Under the pieces are notes generated by a model. The model was not told the DNA's origin, ran no database searches, and saw nothing but the letters and a program-made list of their open reading frames with translations. A program made the translations under genes and the position numbers. 64,000 nucleotides of DNA from CBDDGJ01 sp965227805 (GTDB lineage Bacteria > Pseudomonadota > Alphaproteobacteria > RS24), in assembly GCA_965227805.1 (NCBI GenBank), contig CBDDGJ010000004.1:248001-312000 (forward strand). The letters run 5' to 3'. How positions within the stretch are numbered: the stretch's first letter is position 1; the number at the start of each line of letters is the position of its first letter. This document shows, in pieces, positions 17,938-25,944 of the stretch.

Positions 17938-19466
17938 TGGATACGATAAGCCCTGCTTATGATGAATTTGCACAAAAATATAATGCACAAAAAAAGCAGG
18001 TTTTAATTTGTGAACGCATTGCCGACCTGGAAACACCGGTTGCAGCATTTTTGAAAATTGCCCATGGAGTGCCCCATTCAATTTTATTGGAATCGGTTGC
18101 AGATGGTGATATGCGCGGGCGATATTCGGCCATTGCACTTATGCCGGATTTGATTTTTCGCGTGCGTGATGGACGTGCAGACATAAATCGTAATGCTTTG
18201 GCAAGCAATGTGTTTACCCCGCTTGCCCAGCCGCCTTTGGAGGCGTTGCGTGACCTTGTGAAAGAAAATCATATTGCGGATTTACCCCCAGATTTGCCTG
18301 GCGTTGCCGTAGGGCTTTTCGGCTATATGGGGTATGATATGGTGCGCGAAATGGAGGTCTTGCCCGATAATAATCCACGGGCGTTGGATGTCGATGATTG
18401 CTTGCTTATTCGTCCGACAATTATTGTCTTATTTGATAATGTAACGGATATGCTTTACCTTGTCGCACCGATACACCCGCAAGATAGTGTAGATGCACAG
18501 CGCGCCTATGAAGAAGCACGCATACGGATACAAACGATAGTTGATAAATTATATGACCCCCTGCCCCCCCCGCCCTTTGAGGATTTATCGGAACATGCCA
18601 TAGATTTTGAACATGCCGAACCGCAATCCAATATGACGCGTGCGGCTTATTATGCCATGGTTGAATGTGCAAGAGAGTATATTTGTGCGGGCGATGCCTT
18701 TCAGATTGTGGTAAGCCAACGCTTTTGTATTGATTACCCCTTGCCGCCTTTTACACTTTATCGGGCGTTACGGCGGGTTAATCCCTCACCCTATTTATTC
18801 TTTTGCAATTTTGATGATTTTTCTATTATTGGGTCTAGCCCCGAAGTTTTGGTAAGTGTCACGGCGGGAGACGTGAATATTCGCCCGATTGCCGGCACGC
18901 GAAAACGTGGTGCTACCGATGAAGACGATAAAGCGATTGCGGAAGACTTATTGGCAGATGCAAAGGAACGCGCCGAACATTTAATGCTATTGGATTTAGG
19001 GCGTAATGATGTCGGGCGCGTTTCTGAAATGGAGACGGTTGATGTGACTATGGCGTTTGGGTTGCAAAAAACCTCACATCTTCTGCATATTGTTTCAAAT
19101 GTGACAGGAAAATTGGCACGTGGCTATGATGTGCTTGATGCACTTCAAGCAGGCTTTCCGGCGGGCACCGTATCGGGGGCGCCCAAAATTCGGGCAATGG
19201 AGATAATTGATGAGCTTGAGCCTGAAAAACGTGGCATATATGCCGGTGCCATTGGCTATTTTGCTGCGAATGGGGATATGGATATGTGCATTGCCTTGCG
19301 CACGGGCATCATAAAGGAAAAAAAGCTCTATGTGCAAGCAGGTGGCGGCATTGTTTATGACTCGACGCCTGAATATGAATATAATGAAACCGTAAATAAG
19401 GCGGCTGCTTTATTTCGTGCAGCGAAAGAGGCGCAACGCATTGCTGCACAAAGGCAGAACCGATAA
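17934..19466 (+). CDS. trpE: Anthranilate synthase component I
   Basis: A 510-residue enzyme that makes anthranilate from chorismate using ammonia from TrpG. The feedback-site motif LLES (SILLESVADGDMRGR) lies near residue 45, so tryptophan inhibition is likely retained. The chorismate-binding half has SSPEVLV, RPIAGTRKRG, LLADAKERAEH, GRNDVGRV, FPAGTVSGAPK and QAGGGIVYDS in order. It overlaps ppiD at the start and shares a TAATG junction with trpG. No leader peptide or attenuator is visible before it because ppiD abuts. Confidence 0.96.
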   Translation: MMDTISPAYDEFAQKYNAQKKQVLICERIADLETPVAAFLKIAHGVPHSILLESVADGDMRGRYSAIALMPDLIFRVRDGRADINRNALASNVFTPLAQPPLEALRDLVKENHIADLPPDLPGVAVGLFGYMGYDMVREMEVLPDNNPRALDVDDCLLIRPTIIVLFDNVTDMLYLVAPIHPQDSVDAQRAYEEARIRIQTIVDKLYDPLPPPPFEDLSEHAIDFEHAEPQSNMTRAAYYAMVECAREYICAGDAFQIVVSQRFCIDYPLPPFTLYRALRRVNPSPYLFFCNFDDFSIIGSSPEVLVSVTAGDVNIRPIAGTRKRGATDEDDKAIAEDLLADAKERAEHLMLLDLGRNDVGRVSEMETVDVTMAFGLQKTSHLLHIVSNVTGKLARGYDVLDALQAGFPAGTVSGAPKIRAMEIIDELEPEKRGIYAGAIGYFAANGDMDMCIALRTGIIKEKKLYVQAGGGIVYDSTPEYEYNETVNKAAALFRAAKEAQRIAAQRQNR

Positions 19467-20098
19467 TGCTAACCATAATTGATAATTACGATAGCTTTAC
19501 CTATAATCTTGTGCATTTTTTGGGTGATTTAGGGGTAAGCTGTCGGGTGATACGCAATGATGAGAAAACGGTGCAGGAGGTGCTGGCAGATGCACCCCCT
19601 GCACTTATTCTTTCCCCCGGGCCATGCACCCCCAGCGAGGCGGGTATATGTTTGGAGCTTATCCGTGAAGCGCCAGAGACATTACCGATTTTGGGGGTAT
19701 GTTTAGGGCATCAGGCGATTGGGCAGGCCTTTGGGGGAACGATTATTCGCGCGCCAAAAATCATGCATGGAAAGCTAAGCCATATTTATCATAATAAAAA
19801 GGCCATATTTGCTGACTTAAAGTCGCCTGCCTATGTGACGCGCTATCACTCCTTGATTATCGCCCGTGAAAGCCTACCCGCTTGTTTTGATATTACGGCA
19901 GAGACAAAAGATAATATTATTATGGGGATAACCCATAAGACCCGCCCGCTTTATGGGGTGCAGTTTCACCCCGAAAGCATTGCATCTGCATATGGGCATG
20001 CAATGCTTGCTAATTTTTTGAAAATAGCTGATATAAATATTACTAATGCTATACCAGAAATATATTTGCAAAAACAGGATAGTATATGGAAAAATTAA
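19466..20098 (+). CDS. trpG: Anthranilate synthase component II (glutamine amidotransferase)
   Basis: A 210-residue class I glutaminase that delivers ammonia to TrpE. The oxyanion loop LSPGPCTPSEAG, the nucleophile Cys in GVCLGHQ and the catalytic His-Glu in GVQFHPES are intact. The C-terminal 20 residues, after the globular domain, are unusual and AT-rich. It may also serve as PabA for folate synthesis, as in many bacteria with a single copy. It is coupled to trpE by TAATG and overlaps trpD by 13 bases. Confidence 0.94.
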   Translation: MLTIIDNYDSFTYNLVHFLGDLGVSCRVIRNDEKTVQEVLADAPPALILSPGPCTPSEAGICLELIREAPETLPILGVCLGHQAIGQAFGGTIIRAPKIMHGKLSHIYHNKKAIFADLKSPAYVTRYHSLIIARESLPACFDITAETKDNIIMGITHKTRPLYGVQFHPESIASAYGHAMLANFLKIADINITNAIPEIYLQKQDSIWKN

Positions 20099-21093
20099 TG
20101 CCTATTCTTGAAGAAATTGCACGCGGTGCCCCTCTATCGCGCGCGATGGCGGAAGATGCTTTTGAAATTTTACTTAATGGTGAAGCAAGTGCCGCACAAA
20201 TTGGCGCCTTTTTAGTGGGGTTGCGCGTGCGGGGGGAGACCATTGACGAGCTTCGTGCAGGCGCGACAATCATGCGCCGCTTTGCAACACCGGTTATGGC
20301 ACCTGCTAACGCCATTGATACATGTGGCACGGGAGGCGATAAATCGGGCACATATAATATCTCTACTGCATGTGCTTTTGTCGTAGCAGCCTGTGGAGTG
20401 CCGGTGGCCAAGCATGGTAATCGTGCCCTAAGCTCTAAATCCGGATCATCACAGATTTTGGAAGAATTAGGCGTTAATATTGCGGCGGAAAAAGTTGAAG
20501 CATCGCTTGCCCAAGCGGGCATTGGGTTTATGTTTGCGCCGGCGCATCATGCGGCCATGCGTCATGTCGGGTCGGTGCGGCAGGAATTGGGAACGGGCAC
20601 GATTTTTAATCTTTTGGGCCCCCTATCCAATCCGGCAGGCGCAAAGCGGCAATTACTCGGCGTATTTGATAAAAAATGGCTTGCCCCATTTGCGCATGTA
20701 TTGCACCAGCTTGGCAGCGAATATGCATGGATTGTGCATGGCGCAGACGGATTGGATGAGCTGACGACGACGGATATAAGCTATGTCGCACAGCTAAAGC
20801 ATGGTGAGATAAGCAGTTTTGAGATTGCGCCGGAAGATTTTGGCATAAGCCGCGCCGCGCCGGAGGATTTACAAGGGGGCACGCCTGCCCAAAATGCTGC
20901 AGCCCTAAAAGCGCTGTTACAAGGCGAAAATAATGCCTATCGTGATATTGTCTTACTCAATAGTGCAGCGGCTTTGCTGGTTGCTGAAAAAGCAGATAGC
21001 ATAGATGAAGGACTAGCCCTTGCCGCGCAAGCAATCGATACAGGCGGCGCGCAAAATGTGCTGGATGCTATGGTTAAAGCAACCAATGCATAA
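20086..21093 (+). CDS. trpD: Anthranilate phosphoribosyltransferase
   Basis: A 335-residue enzyme attaching phosphoribose to anthranilate. The PRPP-binding glycine loop DTCGTGGDKSGTYN near residue 80, KHGNRALSSKSGS near residue 105, the Arg in GPLSNPAGAKRQLLG and the metal-binding DGLDELTT are all present. It is the last gene of the run: trpC, which often follows together with moaC and moeA in alphaproteobacteria, is not downstream here. After its stop come two copies of a 50-base repeat. Confidence 0.95.
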   Translation: MEKLMPILEEIARGAPLSRAMAEDAFEILLNGEASAAQIGAFLVGLRVRGETIDELRAGATIMRRFATPVMAPANAIDTCGTGGDKSGTYNISTACAFVVAACGVPVAKHGNRALSSKSGSSQILEELGVNIAAEKVEASLAQAGIGFMFAPAHHAAMRHVGSVRQELGTGTIFNLLGPLSNPAGAKRQLLGVFDKKWLAPFAHVLHQLGSEYAWIVHGADGLDELTTTDISYVAQLKHGEISSFEIAPEDFGISRAAPEDLQGGTPAQNAAALKALLQGENNAYRDIVLLNSAAALLVAEKADSIDEGLALAAQAIDTGGAQNVLDAMVKATNA

Positions 21094-21126
21094 GTGCCGC
21101 TTCTCTTTTACGCTACACATTCGCTG

Positions 21127-21250
21127 GTGCGAATGGGCGCTTGATCCTCACACCCGCGAACAAGCTCTTTTTCTTTTCTGTTGCAGCAAAACAAATACTT
21201 GTGCGAATGGGCGCTTGATCCTCACACCCGCGAACAGGCTCTTTTTCTTT
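21127..21250. repeat. Two direct copies of a 50-bp repeat
   Basis: The segments 21127-21176 and 21201-21250 match at 49 of 50 bases. Both begin GTGCGAATGGGCGC and end in CTCTTTTTCTTT, and they are separated by 24 unrelated bases. They lie directly after trpD, where trpC would be expected. No gene is evident on either strand. The near identity points to a recent duplication; no target-site or terminal inverted repeats are seen. Confidence 0.9.
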
Positions 21251-21265
21251 GTGTGGCAGGCAATG

Positions 21266-21457
21266 CTATTGCGCTATCTCGCCAGGCGGTTCAGTTTCCT
21301 TTGCTTTTGTTCTGATTTTAATCATATCGTGAATAAACCATAAGCTACCTAAAATAATTGCGGTGAAGCATATGAGCCAAACCAATTTTATCCAATCTGA
21401 CGAACTGTGAAATTTGTATAAAATATCCATTATTAAACTATAGTCATTGCCGTTCAT
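21266..21457 (-). CDS. Small single-span membrane protein of unknown function
   Basis: A 63-residue protein not recognised as any family. A short N-terminal helix is followed by one clear transmembrane segment (about residues 23-44, IKLVWLICFTAIILGSLWFI) and a basic then acidic cytoplasmic-type tail (MIKIRTKAKETEPPGE). A strong ribosome binding site (TAGGAGACG) lies 6-9 bases before the ATG, the main reason to believe it is real. Its 3' end lies just after the 50-bp repeats and its 5' side faces the hairpin-rich region. It is the only likely protein gene between trpD and ivd. Confidence 0.6.
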   Translation of the reverse strand: MNGNDYSLIMDILYKFHSSSDWIKLVWLICFTAIILGSLWFIHDMIKIRTKAKETEPPGEIAQ

Positions 21458-21489
21458 GTTACGTCTCCTATGTTAATATTAAACAAAAT

Positions 21490-21780
21490 CGGCACCAAGT
21501 AACCACTTGGTGCCGGGGTGCACAAAGACCACAAAACAATGGCCGCGACGCTTTTAGTCGCGGTGACCTATTCTATAACGTCGCCACCCCGGCGTTATAG
21601 AACAGCGGGGTGACCATTTTTTTGCGGCAGAGGTCTTCTGCCGGTTTTGAGGAGCCTTGTGAACGCCAGCCATACCCCCTTATGGGGTGCGGATAAAAGC
21701 ACACTACATGATTTTTATAGAAAGGACAAAGAAAAATGGTGTTTTTTAGCGGCACTCTTTTCTGACGAAAGGAGCCCACC
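21490..21780. repeat. Hairpin-rich non-coding region with a diverged copy of the 88-bp element
   Basis: Four strong inverted repeats occur in a row: 21490-21515 (11-bp stem CGGCACCAAGT, 4-base loop), 21543-21563 (7-bp stem CCGCGAC), 21571-21602 (10-bp stem TTCTATAACG) and 21625-21643 (7-bp stem CGGCAGA). On the minus strand, 21587-21530 aligns with the two 88-bp elements near 37.6 and 37.8 kb, sharing GGCGACGT, ATA, AATA and then CTAAAAGCGT and GCGGC in order. A 68-codon open frame on the minus strand here has no family resemblance and is probably chance. It may be a structured RNA or a mobile palindromic element. Confidence 0.65.
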
Positions 21781-21799
21781 CCATTTAACTTATCAGCCT

Positions 21800-22972
21800 T
21801 TACGCCGTTTCGTTAAATAATTCGCGCGCAATCAACATGCGGCGGATTTCTGATGTGCCCGCGCCGATTTCAGCCAATTTCGCATCGCGCAAAAACCGCC
21901 CGACCGGATTATCATTTACATAGCCATTGCCGCCCATAAGCTGAATGGCATCTAGCGCGCATTGGGTTGCATTTTCGGCGGAAAATAAAATAGCGGCAGC
22001 GGCATCTTTGCGTGTGGTTTCTCCACGGTCGCAAGCCTGATTTACGGCATAGACATAAGCGCGTGTGGCAGAAAGCCGTGTATACATATCCGCAAGTTTA
22101 CCCTGTATAAGCTGGAATGTGCCAATAGGCTGGCCAAATTGTTTACGGTCATGCACATAAGGCAGCACCGTATCAAGACAGGCCTGCATAATGCCGAGCG
22201 GCCATGCAGCTAAAACGGCACGCTCATAATCCAGCCCGCTCATAAGCACATTCACCCCCTTATTCAGCGGTCCCATAACATTTTCTTCCGGCACTTCGCA
22301 ATTTTGAAATATCAATTCCCCCGTTTCTGAACCGCGATGCCCCAGCTTGTCGAGTTTTTTACCGCATGAGAACCCGGGAAACTCCTTCTCAATGAGAAAG
22401 GCAGTAATGCCATGCGGGCCTGCATCGGCTATGGTTTTGGCATAGACCACCAGCACATCTGCAGATGGGCCATTGGTTATCCAAAATTTTGTGCCATTTA
22501 GGATATATTTATCGCCCTTTTTTTCGGCATGTAATTTCATGGATACGACGTCGGAGCCTGCTTCCGGTTCGCTCATTGCAAGCGCGCCTAAATGCGCGCC
22601 GGAAATAAGTTTGGGCAAATATTTGCGCTTTTGTTCATCCGAAGCCCAGCGAAAAATCTGATTGATACATAAATTTGAATGTGCCCCATAAGAGAGGCCA
22701 ACCGAGGCGGATGCCCGGCTTATTTCTTCCACCGCAATGGCTTGTGCGATATAGCCCATATCAACACCGCCATACGCCTCCGACACAGTCATGCCATGGA
22801 CACCCAATGCCCCTAACTCCATCCACAAATCACGCGGAAATATATCCGTGCGATCAATCTCATCGGCGCGCGGCATGACTTTATCATCGACAAAGCTACG
22901 CAGGCTTGCGCGCATCATCTCTATGTCTTCACCCAAATTAAACTGGAGCATTGGAAAGGAATTTGAAAGCAT
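21800..22972 (-). CDS. ivd: Isovaleryl-CoA dehydrogenase-type acyl-CoA dehydrogenase
   Basis: A 390-residue FAD enzyme that oxidises isovaleryl-CoA to 3-methylcrotonyl-CoA in leucine breakdown. Family motifs include AMSEPEAGSDV, the FAD-binding FWITNG and the C-terminal QLMGGNGYVND. The catalytic Glu lies in GLDYERAVLA, the mid-protein position characteristic of isovaleryl-CoA dehydrogenase rather than the C-terminal position of other acyl-CoA dehydrogenases. It follows the nitronate monooxygenase-like gene on the same strand after 4 bases. The carboxylase and lyase of the leucine route are not in the window. Confidence 0.88.
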   Translation of the reverse strand: MLSNSFPMLQFNLGEDIEMMRASLRSFVDDKVMPRADEIDRTDIFPRDLWMELGALGVHGMTVSEAYGGVDMGYIAQAIAVEEISRASASVGLSYGAHSNLCINQIFRWASDEQKRKYLPKLISGAHLGALAMSEPEAGSDVVSMKLHAEKKGDKYILNGTKFWITNGPSADVLVVYAKTIADAGPHGITAFLIEKEFPGFSCGKKLDKLGHRGSETGELIFQNCEVPEENVMGPLNKGVNVLMSGLDYERAVLAAWPLGIMQACLDTVLPYVHDRKQFGQPIGTFQLIQGKLADMYTRLSATRAYVYAVNQACDRGETTRKDAAAAILFSAENATQCALDAIQLMGGNGYVNDNPVGRFLRDAKLAEIGAGTSEIRRMLIARELFNETA

Positions 22973-22976
22973 ATGA

Positions 22977-24131
22977 CTAAGCTACATGCTCTATGGCATC
23001 ATTTAATGTTTCAACCGCCTGGATGAAATCTTGTTTGAACTCCTGCACCACCGCACCTGCTGACATGGATTTCGTCATAAGGCCAACGCCCTGCCCGACC
23101 CAGTAAGTGGCGAGTTTCTTTGCGCCTTCATGCCCGCTTTGCGATAATTTATCGACCTTGGCCAAAGCAGGTTCGCTCACAAACCCCTGTAAGGGCATCG
23201 GCAGGCTTTCGGGGGCGCCTGCGCTTTCCCATGAATCTGTCCAGGGTGAACGTAATTGGCGGGAATGTTTGCCGGTGCGGGCGCGTGAGCGTATGGTATC
23301 ACGCGAAGATGCCGCCAGCATTTTTTCTTTCACAATGGGGTTGGTTTCTGCTTCTGCTGTGGTAAGCCATACCGAGCCGCACCACGCGCCAGCGGCTCCC
23401 ATACTCATGGCAGCAGCCATTTGTGTGCCTGTGGTGATGCCCCCTGCTGCAAGCACGGGCGTTGTTGCGCCAGCATCAGAAAGGGCGCGACACACTTCCG
23501 GAATAAGCACCATGGTCGAAACATCTCCGCAATGCCCCCCTGCCTCACCGCCCGCGACAATCAACACATCAACGCCAGCATTTACTTGCGCCAGCGCATG
23601 TTCCTTCGCGCCCACCAGTGCGCCGGTTGCTACACCGTGTTTACGTGCCATATCCATCATAGATTGTGGGGGCACGCCCAATGCATTTACTATCATTTTT
23701 ATCGGATGGCGAAAGGCGACTTCCATTGAATTTTGTGCGCCGCTTTCCTGTAAATTTTCGGCAAATGTATTTCCGATTGCGCCCTGGGTGTCTGCATCAA
23801 AGTCAACCGTTTCAATATCATGGTCGCTAAGCAATTTATTGGCAAATTCCTTATGTTCTTGCGGTATAAAGCTACGCACATCTTCGGTTTTGAGGTTTTC
23901 CCCCTTCCCTTCAAACTTATTGGGCACGATTAAATCAACCCCATAAGATTTGCCGTCAATATGGGCATCAATCCACGCCAATTCTTCTTCCAAACGATCG
24001 GGGGACATATTCACCGCCCCTAATATGCCCATGCCGCCTGCTTTTGACACGGCAACAACGACATCACGACAATGGGTAAAAGCAAAAAGTGGAAACTCAA
24101 TGCCAAAGCGCTCACAAATATCTGATTTCAT
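22977..24131 (-). CDS. Nitronate monooxygenase-family flavoprotein
   Basis: A 384-residue FMN-dependent TIM-barrel protein of the 2-nitropropane dioxygenase/nitronate monooxygenase family. The N-terminus has FGIEFPLFAF and SKAGGMGILGA; the core has VAGGEAGGHCGD with the usual Gly-His, then VLAAGGITTGTQMAAAMSMGAAGAWCGS, a typical FMN phosphate site. Members oxidise nitroalkanes, but many are actually NADH:quinone reductases or enoyl-ACP reductases (FabK-like). Adjacency to ivd and a thiolase hints at acyl-CoA metabolism. The substrate is not determinable. Confidence 0.8.
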   Translation of the reverse strand: MKSDICERFGIEFPLFAFTHCRDVVVAVSKAGGMGILGAVNMSPDRLEEELAWIDAHIDGKSYGVDLIVPNKFEGKGENLKTEDVRSFIPQEHKEFANKLLSDHDIETVDFDADTQGAIGNTFAENLQESGAQNSMEVAFRHPIKMIVNALGVPPQSMMDMARKHGVATGALVGAKEHALAQVNAGVDVLIVAGGEAGGHCGDVSTMVLIPEVCRALSDAGATTPVLAAGGITTGTQMAAAMSMGAAGAWCGSVWLTTAEAETNPIVKEKMLAASSRDTIRSRARTGKHSRQLRSPWTDSWESAGAPESLPMPLQGFVSEPALAKVDKLSQSGHEGAKKLATYWVGQGVGLMTKSMSAGAVVQEFKQDFIQAVETLNDAIEHVA

Positions 24132-24159
24132 TTTATCTCTCCGGGTTTATATATTATAT

Positions 24160-24480
24160 TTATTCGGTTAATAGGCGTGGGGGTTCGCTCATTAAAACGT
24201 TTATATTTTGCTGCGGGGTTAAGTGCATGGCCTTATCCTTATCAATAGATAGCGTTATCAACTCCTGATTTTCAAGCTCAATAATCAATATGTTTTTTAC
24301 ATCACTATGAGGTGTTATATCAAGCAAAAGCCCTGACATTGTTTCATATTGGGGTGCTTTCGGTGTGCTCACTTCGCTATGCGGTGTATCGGGTGGCATA
24401 ACGGGCGCGGCACATCCTGCCAGTTGAAAAGTCGAAAGCATAAATAAGCAGGCAAAAATAAATGTTGTCTTATAAATCAT
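24160..24480 (-). CDS. Small lipoprotein of unknown function
   Basis: A 106-residue protein with a signal peptide and a lipobox (FQLAGC, Cys at about residue 23), so it should be lipid-anchored in the envelope. After a Pro-rich linker (about 24-45) there is a small beta-rich domain (GLLLDITPHSDVKNILIIELENQ region) with no recognised family. It lies 28 bases downstream of the nitronate monooxygenase-like start, on the same strand and so transcribed before it. No strong start-site signal was found other than position. Confidence 0.6.
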   Translation of the reverse strand: MIYKTTFIFACLFMLSTFQLAGCAAPVMPPDTPHSEVSTPKAPQYETMSGLLLDITPHSDVKNILIIELENQELITLSIDKDKAMHLTPQQNINVLMSEPPRLLTE

Positions 24481-24650
24481 AAGTTTATGAATAGTATATC
24501 TTAGCAGGCATAAGGTGCAAGCATATAAATTTGATTTTATGATAATTTAATCAATTATACGGCTTCGGATAAAATTTATTGACTTTAGTGAAAAGCATTG
24601 GCAATTTAGCGGCTGGTTTTCATAATTAAACTAAAAAGAAGGGAATTATA

Positions 24651-25883
24651 ATGACTGAAGCATGGATTATTGACGCCTGCCGGACGCCGCGCGGGATTGG
24701 CAAGCCGGGAAAAGGTGCCTTAACGGATGTTCACCCCCAACGCTTGGGCTCTACTGTGTTAAAGGCTCTGGCGGAACGCAATAAAATCAACACGGCAGAA
24801 GTGGGCGATATTATTTGGGGCACGAGCAACCAAAAAGGGGCACAAAGCGGCGATTTGGGGCGTATGGCTGCCCTTGATGCCGGTTATGATGTAAAATCCA
24901 GCGCCATGACGCTGGATCGCTTTTGTGGCTCGGGCATTACAACGGTGAATATTGCGGCGGCGAATATTATGTCGGGTATGGAAGACATGTGTATTGCCGG
25001 TGGTGCAGAAATGATGTCGCTTTACGGTAGCTTCAAAGATACCAGCCCCTTTATGGATAATGGCAATCTTCATTTGCGTGATTTGCATCCGCAGCCGCAT
25101 CAGGGTGTGTGTGCCGATGCGATTGCAACGCTTGAAGATATTCCGCGCGAGGCTTTGGATGATCTGGCTTTTGTCAGCCAACAACGCGCAAAACATGCGA
25201 TTGAAAACGGGCATTTTGAGAAATCACTTGTGCCTGTTTATAAGGATGATGGCACATTGGCGCTTGACCAGGAAGAATTTCCGCGTCCACAAACCACACG
25301 CGAAGACTTGACAAAACTTGAACCATCTTTTGCAAAAATCGCAGATTACCCGCTGGATGAAGCTGGCATGACATACCGCAAATTGGTCGCGCAAGCCTAT
25401 CCGGACTTGACGATCACGCATGTGCATCATGCGGGTAATTCTTCCGGTGTTGTTGATGGTGCAGGTGCCCTGCTTCTTACCTCGGCAGATTATGCCAAAG
25501 CCAATGGCATGAAACCACGCGCCCGTGTGGTGGCCATGGCAAATATGGGCGACAGCCCAACACTTATGTTGAATGCGCCGGTGCCGGCAGCGCGCAAAGT
25601 TTTGGAGAAAGCCAATATGCAGCTTGAGGATATAGATATTTTTGAGGTGAATGAGGCTTTTGCAGTCGTCACGGAGAAATTTATTCGTGATTTAGATATT
25701 GACCGCGAGAAAGTGAACCCGAATGGGGGTGCTATGGCGCTGGGGCATCCGATTGGTGCAACAGGTGCCCTACTCGTTGGCACGGCTTTGGATGAGCTTG
25801 AGCGTCAGGATAAGCAATTTGCGATGATTACAATGTGTGCCGCAGGTGGAATGGCACCAGCCGTGATTATTGAACGCATGTAA
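24651..25883 (+). CDS. Acetyl-CoA acetyltransferase (thiolase)
   Basis: A 410-residue thiolase. The nucleophilic Cys is in LDRFCGSGITTVN near residue 92, the second motif is NPNGGAMALGHPIGATGA with the catalytic His, and the C-terminal Cys is in MCAAGGMAPA. It either condenses two acetyl-CoA or cleaves acetoacetyl-CoA and longer 3-ketoacyl-CoA; the sequence alone does not decide. An excellent ribosome binding site (AAGAAGGGA) precedes the ATG. It is a single-gene unit ended by a clear terminator at 25903-25929. The nearby ivd gene suggests a role in amino acid or fatty acid breakdown. Confidence 0.9.
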   Translation: MTEAWIIDACRTPRGIGKPGKGALTDVHPQRLGSTVLKALAERNKINTAEVGDIIWGTSNQKGAQSGDLGRMAALDAGYDVKSSAMTLDRFCGSGITTVNIAAANIMSGMEDMCIAGGAEMMSLYGSFKDTSPFMDNGNLHLRDLHPQPHQGVCADAIATLEDIPREALDDLAFVSQQRAKHAIENGHFEKSLVPVYKDDGTLALDQEEFPRPQTTREDLTKLEPSFAKIADYPLDEAGMTYRKLVAQAYPDLTITHVHHAGNSSGVVDGAGALLLTSADYAKANGMKPRARVVAMANMGDSPTLMLNAPVPAARKVLEKANMQLEDIDIFEVNEAFAVVTEKFIRDLDIDREKVNPNGGAMALGHPIGATGALLVGTALDELERQDKQFAMITMCAAGGMAPAVIIERM

Positions 25884-25902
25884 TTGATTATATAAGGCTG
25901 AT

Positions 25903-25929
25903 AAGGGCGTCCTCCGGGGCGCCCTTTTT
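25903..25929 (+). terminator. Rho-independent terminator after the thiolase gene
   Basis: GGGCG and CGCCC form the stem around a 10-base loop, followed by five T. It lies 20 bases after the thiolase stop and before the convergent DUF3604 gene. Confidence 0.85.
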
Positions 25930-25944
25930 CATTGGTTTTAGCTG

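Noticed and set aside
21573..21779. 68-codon minus-strand frame in the hairpin region
   Set aside because: It runs through the inverted repeats, resembles no family and lacks a ribosome binding site.
23107..23946. 279-codon plus-strand frame opposite the nitronate monooxygenase-like gene
   Set aside because: Long but antisense to a well-supported flavoprotein; Cys/Ser/Pro-rich and without family motifs.
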